Shown in pieces: positions 35,154 to 49,693 of a stretch of 64,000 nucleotides of DNA. Within the stretch, counting starts at the first letter, position 1; each line of letters opens with the position of its first letter. The stretch is taken from the NCBI GenBank assembly GCA_028564675.1, contig JAOVVO010000333.1, positions 1-64,000 of the forward strand, read 5' to 3'. Source of the stretch: Onchocerca lupi. Taxonomy: Eukaryota; Nematoda; Chromadorea; Rhabditida; Onchocercidae. The position numbers and the translations under genes were made by a program. The notes beneath the pieces are model-generated. The model was not told the DNA's origin. It saw nothing but the letters and a program-made list of their open reading frames with translations, and made no database searches.

Positions 35154-37203
35154 CAACTCTTTTCTATTCCTCTGTGGTAAATACATTTTAAAATTTTTTC
35201 GAAATATCATTTATCCCAGATGTTATGATCGGTTTGTTCCATTCACCATCTACCTTATCTTTATCAGATGAACATTTTTATCCGTTTTATCTTCCATTTG
35301 TTATTACTCTTTTGTTCTTCCCATAAATTATGATAATACTGGTTTGTCGGTATATACTTCTAGCCATATTTAAGTTTGTTCTAATTGATAATACTTGATA
35401 TGTAATAATTTACATCATAGTCATTGTCTAATTGTATCTGTCATAATGATTAGTATTATAGTTAATATCGATATAATTGCCATTTCAAAATATTTTAACC
35501 AAAATTTCATCAATTGCTATTTGATTTAATGGATAACAGAAATTTCATTTTCTTAACAATCATTTTGTTCATTTAAGAATTTTATTTCAAAAGTAGAAAA
35601 GAGATAAATATCACTTCATTATTTCTTTCTTAATTTCGAATTTTCGCTACCATATGGATTCATTTATTTTTCGCTAAAGACACGTCAGAATCATTAGGTT
35701 AAAAAATATATTCAAAATGAGCGGAAATTTTCCGTTTAAGAATTTCTTGTAAAAAGTTTTAAAATTTGCAAAAGAAATTGTTATTAAATGAAATGACGAA
35801 TTTTTTTTTCGATTCTTATATCTCAAGTGATCTAGTAAACATTACCACTACTTCTCTCAAATAAAAATAAATTATTATTTAAATAGCGGTAGCCTGTTTT
35901 CATACATTTGAAAATGTCACTAAACAATGTCAATAATATTTTATAACTTGATAAAACATGGTATTCATCACAAAATGTGCAACTACGAGAGAAAATATAT
36001 ATCTTAACAGAAGTGAGTGGAATGTGACTTATTAATCATCAGAATAGAGCATTGTTTTGCTATAATATTATATTTCATAAATGGTTGAAAATAAAATTGA
36101 CTAAAAGTATTGAAATTTCGTTGTAATGTATCTAATTCTGAATAACACTTGTAGAATTTCCACTTTCCTTTTTATTGAATTTGTTGTTTCAATGGACAAT
36201 AATAACTATTCATTTAAAGATTATCAACACCACTAATGGAATGATCTGGTGTCGCAATTTAGATAACAAATTCAATGAAAATAAATAAATAAATCGTAAA
36301 AAATTATTCATTTCAAGACAAAAATTTTTCCAGTTTAAAATTAATTCAATTTTGAATTGTGTCTAAAATAATTCGATCTAATCAAAAAAGCATTTGTCAT
36401 TTCCATATTGTTATTAGCTGGATAAAAGATTATTAGCATGGAGTAAAATCAAATTTGTTAAATTTAGCCACTTTTTTGCATGTTTTTGTGCTATTCGTTT
36501 TCAGCTTAATTCAATTATTATTTCCAGATTACTGTTATCATTTCAAACCAACATATTATTTGCATGACCAGGTGGATGATTTAGACCAAAAATTTGGAAT
36601 GTCACCATAGATCCAAGAATCAGAGTAATTTTTAAAAGGTTATCCATCTCAATTGCTCTTTTATTTGCCTATCCATTCCGATCGTTCTCAGTCATTTTCT
36701 TAATTTTTTTAATATTGCACCAAACATTCCCGTTACCATTATGAGAATTGCTGATTTATTTTTCCTTTTTTGTTTTTTTTTTTTTTTTTTTTCCATAATC
36801 TTACATTTCGAATCATAAATCTTGCGTTCGTTTCTTGTTTTTCTTCAGTGCTTTTATCTCATCGTATGAGGAACCCAATCAATTCTGTTACTTCAAATGC
36901 TGTGAAGTCTATCTACTGTGTTCAGATTTCTTATCAGCCTGCGTTCCGAATTTCTAAAGTGTTTGAATTCTTTCTTTTTTACTTTCTATCACACTATCTT
37001 TGTTTCTATTCTGTATTGTCAACATTTTCACATAACCGATATTTCATGTTTATTTTACCAACAGCTTGATTGTTTAATATTCATAATTAATTTGTGCAAT
37101 TTTAATAGAGTCACTCAGGAGATGGTCAATCTGGTGACATAATCTACAGTCCTTCACTCGACAATCTCGTCTTCAATAATTTGTTCCACTCAACAGAAAA
37201 CAA
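34826..37203. other. AT-rich non-coding stretch
   Basis: I found no supported gene. TA dinucleotide runs occupy 35061-35103 and 35119-35154, and a T-tract of about 20 lies near 36775-36792. A possible small exon (36528-36571, bounded by TTTCCAG and GTGGAT) has no partner exon and is not claimed. Confidence 0.5.
35061..35154. repeat. TA microsatellite
   Basis: Three runs of TA dinucleotides (35061-35085, 35090-35103, 35119-35154) are separated by short unique pieces. They translate to meaningless Tyr/Ile repeats. Confidence 0.95.
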
Positions 37204-37268
37204 AAAATCACGACTGCAAATCCTGCATGCGTTGCTTGCATCTATGTAGGATTTGCAATCGTAATTTT
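37204..37268 (+). ncRNA. pre-miRNA-like hairpin candidate
   Basis: A 65-base inverted repeat folds into a stem of about 25 pairs. The left arm 37204-37228 and right arm 37244-37268 pair throughout, apart from two C-A mismatches and one or two G-U pairs, leaving a loop of about 15 bases. Length, near-perfect pairing and a small loop match nematode miRNA precursors, and the flanks do not continue the pairing. The arms contain GCAAATCC and GGATTTGC. I cannot assign a known miRNA family, and expression is unproven. Confidence 0.35.
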
Positions 37269-38025
37269 CCCCTTCTTAACAATATCGAATTACTGGGGAT
37301 CGCTCATTTGTTAATTAATTACCTGGGCCATATTACCTCCATTTAGTCCCAATTTCAAGATTTTTTTCAAATACAAACTCATTTTCTTCCCTGTGTGTCA
37401 TTAGTCTGAAGAATCATTAAACTTCGGCGCAGTCATTCCTTCAATAATATTCTTTTCCATCAGTTCCATACCGCCATATTGTGTTATTTTATCTTTTGTC
37501 AACTGACGCTATAACATATTTCTCTATTCCGAATCTCATCGACTGAATTTTCGATTTTAATTTTTAATAATACTTAAAATCATTTCTACAGAATAGATTA
37601 TTAATTTCATCTTTATCCTTAACGTTCTGCTGCTTTCGATGTTGCAGAGAAAAACATCACTATGATCACAAAACACAAAATTGGCAAGAATTATTCTCGG
37701 AATATTTCGTATGACTCATATTGCGTCATATTGCGTTATAATTTCTCCATGTCATAAACAAGTTTATTTGTTACCTTTTATTTGTTATTTATTTGTTACC
37801 CTTTAATCAATTGATCGTTTATTCCTTTAAATTTTCGAAAGTTTTTGGAATTTACTCGGTTCTTTATGCCTTAACTTTCATCGCTCACAATGAAAACTAA
37901 ACTTTCTGAAATAATGCATATTGATTATCTGGCCCTAAGACTAATCAATTTCAGCTTTCTCGTCCTCTTTTGTCAGATGATATAATGTAATTATCAAATT
38001 TGGCATATCCTTTGATTTATATTTT

Positions 38026-38238
38026 GCCATTACCATTATTGTAATAATAACAATTATTATTGCCATTGTTATCACTGATACCATAATTATAATTGTTAGT
38101 ATTATTATTGCCATCATTGTCGCTACTCATTCATTACAGTTATTATTGTTATTTTCATTATCATTTTACTCTTTCTGTTATTATTATCATTTAATGATAC
38201 TGATAATAATAATATTATTATTACCGTTATTATCATTT
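38026..38238. repeat. degenerate ATT/TTA trinucleotide tract
   Basis: The stretch is dominated by ATT, TTA and ATC triplets (ATTATTATTGCC-type units), a decayed simple repeat. The open frame over it is a by-product of the repeat. Confidence 0.8.
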
Positions 38239-38672
38239 TTTGATAAATGCCTGTTTTATTTGGCACTATTATACACTCTATCAGTTAGTCGAATCATGAA
38301 TTTTTCTTTTCATGTGTTTCTGCATAATGGACTTGTTTCAATTTGAATTCCGAAAGATTTTCAAAATTCCGTATTTTTGAAAACTTCATAAAATCTTTGA
38401 ATCCTAATATCTCTTCAGTTCTACAAAACTAATTGATTTTTAAGCTTTTTCTCAGATTATTGCAAGAAAACATATTCTTAAACCCATTATTTCAGAAATC
38501 TTTTCCTGAAAATACTATTTAGCTGATTTTCACTATTGAAACATGTGGGAAGGCACAACTAATATCTTAGTTTAGCTTAATTTTCTTTTTTTCAATTAAA
38601 ACATACTCAGTTTGTTTCTAACAAGTTCTGTTTCTAACATTATTCGGGAAATTTTAGGAAAAATTTGAATAT

Positions 38673-39355
38673 ATGTTTAGCAACAAAATGGAAGTGAAGG
38701 AAACAGATATGGAATCAGAAATGATCGAGAAAAGTCTAGCAATTGCTCAGGAAGCACAAAAACACTACACGCTCGATAAAGTGATTATTTTCTTTAAAGT
38801 TTGGGCTTTCTTGTCCAAATAGCTTCATTTCCTGTTTATTTGCTACAGATATCGTCTTACTGTAGCAATTTTAATGACTTAATGGTTATTTCTGTTTTAA
38901 TTTTAAGTTGGTTTTCAAGTTCCTAAATAAAATAATTTTACTAAGAATGAAGCGATTTTACATATGTGTCATTATTTTTATTCATAGTTAATAGTAAAAT
39001 TGGTAGTATGTAAAAGTTGTAAGGAATAATCGTATTTTAGAAGAGGATTAAGAAGTTAGGATTCTCAATATCCATTTAATTTACAGTTAAATGTTCAGTA
39101 CAAGTTTTCGTATTTTACTCATTTTCTGACCAGAAGTTTGGATGAATATTTGTAGAAATTATAAATGAACATTCTAAAAGTTTATTTCAGGATATAGCCT
39201 TTTACATCAAAGAAGAATTCGAGAGGAGGTTCGGTCCTACATGGCATTGCGTTGTTGGGAAAAGTTTTAGTTCCAGTTTTTCATATGAAGTTCAAAATTT
39301 TATTCTATTGAGATTTAATCAATCATCTATCATGATATTTAGATGTGGCTATTAA
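38673..39355 (+). CDS. LC8-type dynein light chain
   Basis: Two exons, 38673-38780 and 39191-39355, join in phase 0 to a 90-residue protein, close to the 89 residues usual for LC8. The second exon carries the family core EFERRFGPTWHCVVGKSF and ends IMIFRCGY, matching the LC8 ending (AILLFKSG). The first exon gives the two helices (IEKSLAIAQEAQKHYTLDK). LC8 proteins form dimers that serve as dynein/myosin V subunits and as hubs binding short linear motifs. A TTTTAG acceptor at 38657 lies just before the ATG, suiting trans-splicing; a second in-frame ATG is at 38688. The groove strand is altered (see findings), so this looks like a divergent paralog. Confidence 0.9.
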
Positions 39356-39359
39356 AACA

Positions 39360-39365
39360 AATAAA
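39360..39365 (+). terminator. polyadenylation signal of LC8-like gene
   Basis: A canonical AATAAA lies four bases after the TAA stop of the dynein light chain gene, so its 3' untranslated region would be very short, as is common in nematodes. Confidence 0.5.
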
Positions 39366-42300
39366 CACTAAACTTTACATGAAATGCATTTGGTGATTTT
39401 TGTTAATTCTAATCTATTATTTATTTTACTGATCTAAAATTGACAAATTCAAAAAAAAAAAAAAAAAATTAACTTCATCATCTGTCTGACCATTATTAAT
39501 AGATGTCTTTCCTTCCTAAAAAACAGTGAAATTCTCTAGACATGAAATTATAATTTGTCTATTAACAATCACTGAATATTTATTTGTCTATTGTTAAGCC
39601 ATATTTTGTATAAAAGAGCATAATTTTTGTATAAGAAACTGCCATTTATTTCATAGTATAAGTTATGATTCAAGTGTGTAAATATGTTTTTTAGAAGAAA
39701 AGAGAAAAAATTTAAGTTTTTAAAATAAATATAACTATTTCTTATCATTTTTTCCTGTAAAATATGCATATTTCAAAATACTATAAAAATGATATGTGAA
39801 CGAAGCTAGCTGAAACATTGAAAAGTTCGGACCATGCATCATTGTATTAAATAGCTGGTGAAATCTTTGAGAAGTTCAATGGAATAAAATTTCATTAAAT
39901 TGCTATCTATTTCATGGTCTTGAAATTAATATCATCCAGAAAAAATGAAATTTATGTCTATTAAATTTTCTAAAAACTGTCTCAGTTAAAATTGCTTTGA
40001 TGAGTTCGTTGTTTTTTTGTCTAAATTTTTAATTTTTAAAGGTAATGTCTAGTACTAAATAATGGTAAAATCTTAGTGGAACATTTTCCTATATTTTAAA
40101 CAGCAATTTTATAAATATATAAAAATTATTTAAAAGCAAGAAGCAAAAAATTTAAAAAATAATAAAATATAAATGAAGAAAAAATAAATAATTTTGAAAA
40201 AGGTAAATGACCTGAAGTATGCACTTTACCGAATTAAGCGAAACATTTGAATGATCATATCACTCCAAAAAAAAAAAAAAAAAAAAAAAAAAACTTTGCA
40301 GTATTTCATTCAAAATTAAAATACAGTGTGTGATTTGGATTTAATTCCGTTAGATGATATTAACACAAGGGAGAATGAAATATTAAAGTGTGTGATATCT
40401 GCTTAAGCAAAAAAATGAACATATGATACTTATTGATAAGAAAATAAGGAAATCCTACTTGATTTATTGCCATTACTCTCTTATCTTCATCTCCTTTCTT
40501 ATCAAATAACAGATTTCTATTACCATTAGCTATGACGACTAATTAACTAAGCAAATAATTTTATATTCAGATGACACGGATAAATACGATCGCCTACATT
40601 TATTCTTCCCAATAAATATATTTGTAAACAATATGTATAACTTGTGATGTTCTTCGAGCATTCCTTCCTTATCATTGTACATTTTTAGGTTTATTATACT
40701 GATGATTTCATATTTCATTATTAAACTTTGAGGTCTTATAATAATAATAAACTTATTTAATGTAATATTTCAAATTAAACAGATGGAGCAATAATTTAGA
40801 GTATGACAAAAACATTATTCTTCTAAATCAAAAATATTTGATGATTGAATAAATACAAAAAAATGTCTCAAAATGAAGTTTTATATATATCCATTATCGG
40901 ATGAAAGTAGACTATAATGTCATTTTAAAATTATGGTGTTAACAATATTACAAATAGTTTGTTTTTCAAAATCATGCAATAGTTTGAATAATCATGGTCC
41001 AATTATCTATTAAGTTTAGAATTACAGTTCGTTTGTTTATATTTTATGATACAACACTGTTCATTTGATAAATGAACAAATAAATTAATTGAAAATAATA
41101 TCTAAAGCATCACTACAAACCAGAATATGAATATGCGTTTTACTGATAACGTTACCATGGATAGCATGATTTTGCATTAATTCTTGAAAAATGTTCAACG
41201 TTTCATTCATTTAACTGAGCTGTCAATTAGGACACTTAGTTAAGACTTTAGAGTTTGAAATTATTTTTTTGTCATAATACTGATAGTGATAGTCTGCTAG
41301 ATATTTTGAATCAAATTTCAGTAAACCTCTTAGTATTTACTATTTTACTATATCATTAAAATGTGACGAGATATTTCCTTAATATATCGACGCTTTCCAG
41401 TAAATTTATATTCCGTAGTTGATCCAATGGTTATTTTGTTCATTTGGATCACTTATTATTTTCATAAAAATTTTACGCCATTGTATTCAAGTGCTTCTAT
41501 TATCACCAGAATAATTTTGCGCATTACCTTATTGTTTCTCACTAGTCTATCATGTTTCTTACCTTTATTTCGGTTATCTTCTCATACAACATTATCATCA
41601 AATACATTATCATAATTATCGTGATAACCAAATACTATATTATTTTAAAGGAATGTATGTTGAATATATTTTTGTTTGATGTTAGTTTGTGCAAAACTGA
41701 TAATTGATAAGTCATATTTCAAATGAATCAGTAAAAAGAATAACAAATATGATAGTAAATGATGGCACTTTTTTTTTCTAATTAAGACACTATTTTCTAT
41801 AAATATTACTGATATGTTTTGATAGATAGGTTCGTGAAATTGATTGATTGATGTTTTTAATCATAAGTTCAAGAAACGAATGGCGAGAAAATCACTGTTA
41901 ACTATTAACAATCTTCGTGTTATTAATCTTACCTTCACTTATGCTAAAAAAAAAAAAAAAATACGAATTCTTCGAAAAAAACTTTATTTAAAAAATTATT
42001 TGAGATCAAAAATAAAAAAATTTTCACAAAAAAAGGAAAAAAAAGACATGAAGAAACTTTGAACTTCCAAATGTTTCAAAGAAGGTTATTTCAAACCCTC
42101 TTTGGAAAGCTTATGATTCCAAAATCAATCTGATTCATAGAAATTTGATAAAGTTTTTTTGATTATTGATTTAAATTCAATGTTTCCCAGATCTGCTCAG
42201 TCAAGCATTCGGAACGCCTATCTGTTTGCCACCTGTGAAATTTTCATCAACTGTTCAGTGCAGCATTAAAGACATCTATCTTATCATATTTATTATCAAG

Positions 42301-45300
42301 AATTCTTTTTCACACTTCATCGCTATTATTTCTCTTACTTTGTATTAATTTCCGTCATTTTAAAATGCATTATTTCTCTTTTCAATACGAATATATGAAT
42401 TCTTTGAAGTAAATGAGCAAAACAAATGTAATTCTTACAGTTTTAAATGTAAACAACTTACTAATCATTGATTTCTTACCAGAAATACCAATCAAAATGC
42501 TGTAGAAAGACGGGAATGGAAAAAAATTACTTTTCATTTCTTTCTTATTTTTATTGGAATTCTTATACAAATGTTAAAGATGAAATGTTTTTCCTTAATC
42601 CTATTAAAGATAAGATATCATTGTAATTTCCAAAAATATCCATTCCAACTGAACTAGCTATCAATATGTCTTATGGTTTAAATTAACGGATTTATGATCT
42701 AATTTTATGGCTCAAAATTTACAATAAACTTCTGTGTAATAAGTGTATGTTATTTTATTAGTGCAAGATTTTTCGGAAAACAATAAAATCTTCATTATCT
42801 ATTGGAAAATAAATCTCAAATATCGATTTTAGAGCTATTAATTTATTGATTGAATTCTTTACAATTACTATGAAGTTGTTATTAATTCTATTACTTCAAA
42901 ATTCTTTGAAATATCATTGCAGGCATATATTTCTATTAGAACAAATAAAGCTTTATGGTGTTTGAGAAAAATTCAAATGATAAGCTTTTCAAATTTTGAA
43001 AATGGAATGCATATTATGTATAATAAATGAAAAGTCGATTAATTAAAGTGTTATTTTTGCCAAAATGCTCAATTTTGCATTTCCATTCTTAAAAATTGCA
43101 ATATCTTAAGGAAGCGTTCTACTGCATAATACAAGCAAATGCTCAATTAACAGAAAGATTTCTATCAATAATTGGTGACATTAAATTTTTTTATTGTTTC
43201 AAAAAACGCATATTATATATCAAAAAGTTTACGATGCATTTAGTGCTCGTTTTTGACAACATATGATAAAGCACAAAGCATTCTTGTACTCATTAAGGGT
43301 AACAATTTAATGAAGACCTGATTTAAATATGTGCCATACGGCATCATATCAACTAATTCAAATGGTACAAATAAAAACTGGAAGGTAATTATTATTTATT
43401 TTATTACTAAAAACTTTTCTAGTTTTTTATAGTCAGTTTTGATTCCAACAATCGCAGTTATAGAGTTTAAGCATCATTTAGACATTTTATTCATCATCAA
43501 TTAGTTATTTCAAAATTCGTAGTACCAATAATATAATGAAACATTCAGTTTGTGGTTTCTTGAAAACGGAAAACATATACATCAATAAATATTCATTGCA
43601 GATAGCAGGCAGAATGAGCGAAATTTTGCTAAACTTAAGCAATAAAAAACAAATCAAAGATTGTTAAATTTTATGGTATTTCACTGCAAAATTGCTGCAA
43701 ATTAAAGAAGATTGTTATTTGAACGGTACATATAAGTATATGATTTCCAATGATGTACGATTTTCAGGCTCAAATTTTTCCGTAACCAACAAATAAATGG
43801 GCTATGTTATAGGACTAAATGATAAGAATAAGTCTGATCTAAAAAACGACCGTTTCTTTGAAGCTTCAGTGAAAAAAAAAATTATTCTATGAATAGCAAT
43901 GCGTCGTATTTATAACATGAGAATGCTGACAATGTAAAAAAGAATCTTAAAAATTAAGAGAAATTTGAAACTTTTGTTTGTAATCGCTGTTATATATCAT
44001 TACTAGAAATATATGACTAACATATATCATAATTTTAAGATGGTATTTACTGTATACTTTCTACTGATTCCGTGATTACCTTCTAAGGGAGAAAATAGAA
44101 TGAATCGTAAAATATAAAAATCAGATGCTTAAATTTATCTTTTTATAATTAATGTAATTTCAAAACTGTTTCCTAATATTCATAAACGGATAAGTTTGCA
44201 AAGGGTTTTTTGAAAAACGATAGTGTTTTAATATTCCGTAAAATGTCAAAGAAGAAGAAATTAGCAATGCTCTAATTAAGATTTGTTTATGATGTTTGAT
44301 TTAGAAAAAAATTAAGCTTTTTTTATTGATCACCAATCATTGAATTGTTTCAAGAAATCATTTTTGCTTAATTACTTATTTCGAATTGACTGCTCGCTTG
44401 CTTTATTGATTTGAAGCATAGTTAACGTCAAATGTTTCCATTGCATGTAAAAATTTTTGGATGATTTTTTTTTTAGGAATGATAAGTTTTTCATTAAAAA
44501 GTTTAAATAAAAAGAATAATTCCATTCCAAGTCCTGGTATTTTAGTTAAATCAGCTCTTAGCTCAAGCTATTATCATGATTTAACAAATTGTTGTTAATT
44601 ATTTAACAGTTCTTTAAAATTATATAAATGAAACAATTAATCACCCAAACAAAATTGATTAGGTGTTGATTCGGTTATCTTTGATTGAAATACTTCATAA
44701 ATTAACATATTTAATGGAAAGGATCTTCAGATTAAGCAAGAAACAGAATCTACCAAACTATCTAATGGAAGATTTAAGAGCAAACCGAAAAGGCATCCGG
44801 AAAATCAAATAAAAGAATCTAAGACGTGCTTCGAAAGGAAAAAAGTCGTCCAAACCTATTTTCAAGCAATTTTCAAATTAAATTTAAAATACGTCTTTAA
44901 AAAATTTGTATCTTTTTCAAATTTATAATTTTGAAACATCAACATTGTCTTAATTATTTCAATACACATTCTCCCGTTATTGACCATTCCGAATATTGAA
45001 GAATGCTCGTAAAAGTATCCATTAAAACTTTTCGGTCTTGAGTTAATTACGACCTCTTTGATTCAATCGCTAATTAGATCTATTTACTAGTTCTTAGATT
45101 AGTTTTTCAAAGTGCATTATTAATCCACCTTGTGACATTATTATTCTTTAACTAATCATTAAATGACCATTCAATTACGTGATAAATTCTAATTTTCCGC
45201 AAAAAATTTTCCACGGCAGTTGTAAATTACTGAAATTGGATTGCAATCTATTAAGTAACTCATTAAATTTTGCATAGATAAATGATCAGAAAATCGTGCA

Positions 45301-48300
45301 TTTTACAAATCTTCCATAAAAAATCGCTTGTCAAATAAAAAAATTACTGCCAACATAAAATTTCTCATTCAGTTTGATAAAATTCGTTCAGATGTACATT
45401 GCTTAAATTTTTATTTGAAAGATTTAACATTTATTTGGAATTTCAAAATAACAAACTTTTATTATAGCAAGAGAGGAACAATAATGGGGTAAAATGAGAT
45501 GATTATATTTTATGATGTTTGCAACAAACTTAAATAAAGTAAAGTAAAATAAAACATATAATGATTAATTAGTTTCCCTTCCAATTCATTAGAATAAATG
45601 AATATTAATTGTAAAAAAAGAAATACTAGGATGATAAACATCAGCCAAGAAGTATATGAAGATAAAAAAAAAGTGAAGCCGAATTTTCAGTTTATAAAGA
45701 AGCAGTAAATTCATGAAGGAATAAAAGAACTGCAAATTTCAAAAATTTGTTTGTATTAAATTTTCTCTATACTTAAAATGATTTCTATATCTTTAAGCTT
45801 CCAAAAAATATGAAAATTTTAGAACTTCTTCAAGATTATTTTATGATAGTTATTAGATGAGAAAAAAAATGAAAGATAAGAAAAATATTTATAGAATGCA
45901 ATACAAATGCAAAAAAAAGGAAAAAGGAAACGAAAAGAAACTTACTTTTTTAAAACAATTTTTTCAAAGTTTATTTAAATTTTTCAGAATTAGTTAACTT
46001 TAAAAGCAGTTTGAATAATGCACTCAATAAGGATTTTCGCAAATTCTATGTTTGAAGAAAGAAGTACCATATGCAAATAATAGATTTGCAAATATCTTTT
46101 TGCTAAATATAAATTGGATTATAACTGCTGATAAATGCTGGAAGAATAGTAAATAAAAGCCATCAAAATTATTTGCAAAAATGAACACCACCATATACTT
46201 GATATTGCTAGGGTATAATATCAAAATTAATCACTAAATCTACGGATCAGAAATTTTTACAAATCTTAGTTAAAAAAAAATTAAATTGCTGTTGAGGTCT
46301 CAAGTTTAAGAGATAATCAAAATTTCAAGATAAACAAGCACATAGTATATGATGTCCGGTAAGTCGAATACTCAGAACGAACAATCCGTTCATGAGTGGT
46401 AAAGAAATTATAAGACTAAAAAATATACAGTTCCGTAGTGAGAATGAATGTGAAGGATGAATCAGAAAGAAATCAAACGCACACGAAGGTTTTTCTTTTA
46501 TGTAAATAAATTAGAAAGGATGAAATTACAGATGGTAGTTCGAAACTGTGATCTTTAAATAAAATGAGAAAGAATCAAAACCAAACTTGAATATAGCGAC
46601 AACAAAAATTCTCTGATCATCTGTTACATGAATATTATCATGTGAAATGGTCACAGTATCAATCTTAAATAGGTTAAGCCATCAGTGATTGCAAATATGA
46701 CTTGGAATCGCTGTTTTCGAATTGGAAAATAAAATAAATCAATTTCAGCGTGAGTCGCTGTTGGAAATATTATCAAATTTCTCGATATCATAAATTTATT
46801 GAAAAACAGTTTTAGCATTATTATGTCTCCGGAAATATTAAAAGAAAATTTAAAGATCATGATAGTTTATGGTTTTGATGAAACATAAATAATTTATAAG
46901 CTAAAGATTAAAGTTGATTGTAGTTTACAGATAACAACGAGTATGCACAATTTGATTTACAGATGGTGACAACATCATTTTTAACAATACTAATTAAATT
47001 AAGCTTTTCAGACAGTGAAAAGTTCAATTCAGTTCGTGAAGTTAGGAATGTTTGTCAATATGTGAGATTGTGTACAAAAGACAATGAATCAGATAGTCCA
47101 AAAATATTGCCAAAATAGAACCTATTAACCGTAGCAATAACCTTGGAAAGAGTTTGCAGTGGTCTATTTTTAACAATCTTTTTTAAACAACACAAAGTGA
47201 AATTTGCATGCTTACCACAGATTAAGCGTAATTTTAATTTGATAAATTTTTTACGTCTTTGTGTATCTGAATTGTTGAGTGGTTTGTATCAACTCCAGCT
47301 TTTAAGCGATTTTGTAAAATGTTTTTGTAAATCATTAAAGCGTGATTTGGAATTTTTACTTTTCGGAACTTCACTTTTTGCATCCGTTTTTATGATATGA
47401 AAAGTGCAGTAACTAAATTGAATGTTTGTTGTGTAAAAGTACTTTCGATGCTTATTATGAACTGTTGGAGAGCACATGTAGCAAAACTATGATATTTTAA
47501 TTACTAAAGCAATTTTCAGCTCGATTCGAGAACACAACCTGCGCTGCTCAATGTAATCAGGCACACAGTATGTTTCCATTTCTCTATCATGTTTTAATTG
47601 ACCAAATATGGAAAAAGTATTCTATTTTTGGAGATTAAAATTAGATATATTAAATTATTTAGGCAGACCAAACGGAACAAAATGAGAAAAGAAACATTGA
47701 AAATCAGCATTCAGTAATAGAATAGGGAAACAAAATTTTGATGAATTGTGTGTCGATTTCACAAAGACACAGAATTTTGAAGTCAATCAATAATTCATGC
47801 ATGATAACTTCGGAAAGATAACATCTATTAATCATGCAACGAGAAATTAGTTTCTCGAAGTAATAATTAATTAAAAAACTTGCAGATTGTTTTTTTTTTT
47901 TTGGCTAAGGGTGCAAGGGATAAATATACATCATTCTGATTATTTTATTGATTTGCTATTTCATTCGCATGCCGAAGACACAGAAAACTAATTTTAAAGT
48001 TAATATAGAAAAAACGTATAATTAAGTCGATATATTTGTACCAAAATAGAACAGCCAAGAATTATCGATTAAATATCACTTCAAGCAACGAAATAATGCT
48101 ATAAAATAAAATTTTCTTTCTGGATTGATCTAAAGTCTCCAGAAATTTCCACTTATATTTCAAAACCAAGGTAGACGATGTTTGATTTTTACAAAAATTT
48201 TTTGAGTAATAATTTCGAATGATTTATGAAATTATTTGAGTTAGATTTAATCGAACAACAAATGTTTTTTCAAAAAGCGGCCAAAAGTTGCCAAGTATTA

Positions 48301-49693
48301 GAAAGGATTTAAACATATCACATGAATTCAACAGAATATTACTGTTATCAACTCAAAGAATTATTTTCTGCAAACTATTTACAGTTTAAACTTCAAATTG
48401 CCACTTTAACTTTTCCCCGCTTTACCGATTTCCTCCTCGCTTTAGCAATAATTTGATTTCACAGAATCTAAACTTTTCAACCTAATTTTGTTTCTTTGTA
48501 AAACACTCTTTTTTTATTGAATAAATCACATTTTATCCTAACCCTGGATACAGTTTGAGATTACAAGCAATCATCATTACGATATAATGTCGACACATTT
48601 CGAATATTGCAGAGTTTCGTCTGTTTGTACCCACAAGGATAAATATGATGAATTAGAGGATGGATGTAACATTGAAAAGTTGAACCAAAAATATAATTTG
48701 AAATGGAATAAGATTAAGTTCATCCAAAAAATTGTTAGATGTAAAAAGGATTCCTTCTCAATCCTTTTAACGTATCCGGTTGAACTTTTCCAGTAATATG
48801 AGTACCCATTCAAATATTATAGTAATTAGTAAAGTTATACATGGAATTTTCAGTTCATTCCAAAGAACTGAAAACCTGAAACAAGAAAAAAATATTGAAA
48901 TAATACATTGGTTAGTGAAAAAAAAGAAAAAATATATAAACAAACATACAAAAGCAAATGCAAAAATCAAAAAAAAAAAAAAAAACAGAAGAAAGAACAT
49001 TTAAAAACTAATCATGAATCCATTTTTTATCATTATCGATTTTATGGAACTGTTTCGAATCTTCTCAACATTAAAATTGGCTTGATGGTGTGAAAATCAA
49101 CTGATAAATAACTTTTCCTGCCATGGATTCACCGAGTGTCATTAATGTTATTGGTAATACCAAGGCTATAATCATATATTGCAACAACCGAAAATGAGAT
49201 TTAAATTTGAAATATACGAATCACATTGAATCAATTAATTGTCCATAACTATCAATCCAAACTTCATTCTGAATTTCATGACAGTTACTTTCTGAAAAAT
49301 TACTTATGCATTGAACGATGATAATTTTTTAAGTTTAAGCAATGCAATAATAATTGAATAAAAGAAACTAATAACGAATTAGAAACCATTCATAATCCCG
49401 TTTCTTAGAAAATGTACCAGAATAATTAATTTGATATGACCTATATTTCACGAAGTAATCAAATATTCATTCTGTACATTTTAAAAACACTTTTAATTCA
49501 GCTTGAGAAAAAGAACGAAGAGATAGAATGCAGAGGATCCGTAATATGTCAAGGATACACGCTGATAATAATCATTATTAACAATATCTTACTTTCAACT
49601 TGGAAATGAAGATCAAGAATATGACTTGAAGATTAGAGACCAAATGATTTTTAATTCAAAATAAAACATTTAAAATTCAAAAGTTTCAAAATT
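39366..49693. other. 10-kb AT-rich gene desert
   Basis: No exon could be supported on either strand. The sequence is very AT-rich with many A or T runs, for example 27 A at 40267-40293. Isolated fragments bounded by acceptor- and donor-like sites occur (42190-42235 and 47520-47552) but have no partners. Open frames at 47143-47400 and 48587-48796 show no signal, domain or codon pattern to support them. The region may carry regulatory DNA for the flanking genes. Confidence 0.5.

Noticed and set aside
47143..47400. 85-codon plus-strand open frame
   Set aside because: Rich in Phe/Leu as expected from T-rich DNA, no recognisable pattern, no flanking gene signals.
48587..48796. 69-codon plus-strand open frame starting MSTHFEYC
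   Set aside because: It starts with ATG and has four cysteines, but there is no homology I recognise, no acceptor just upstream and no polyadenylation signal near the stop.
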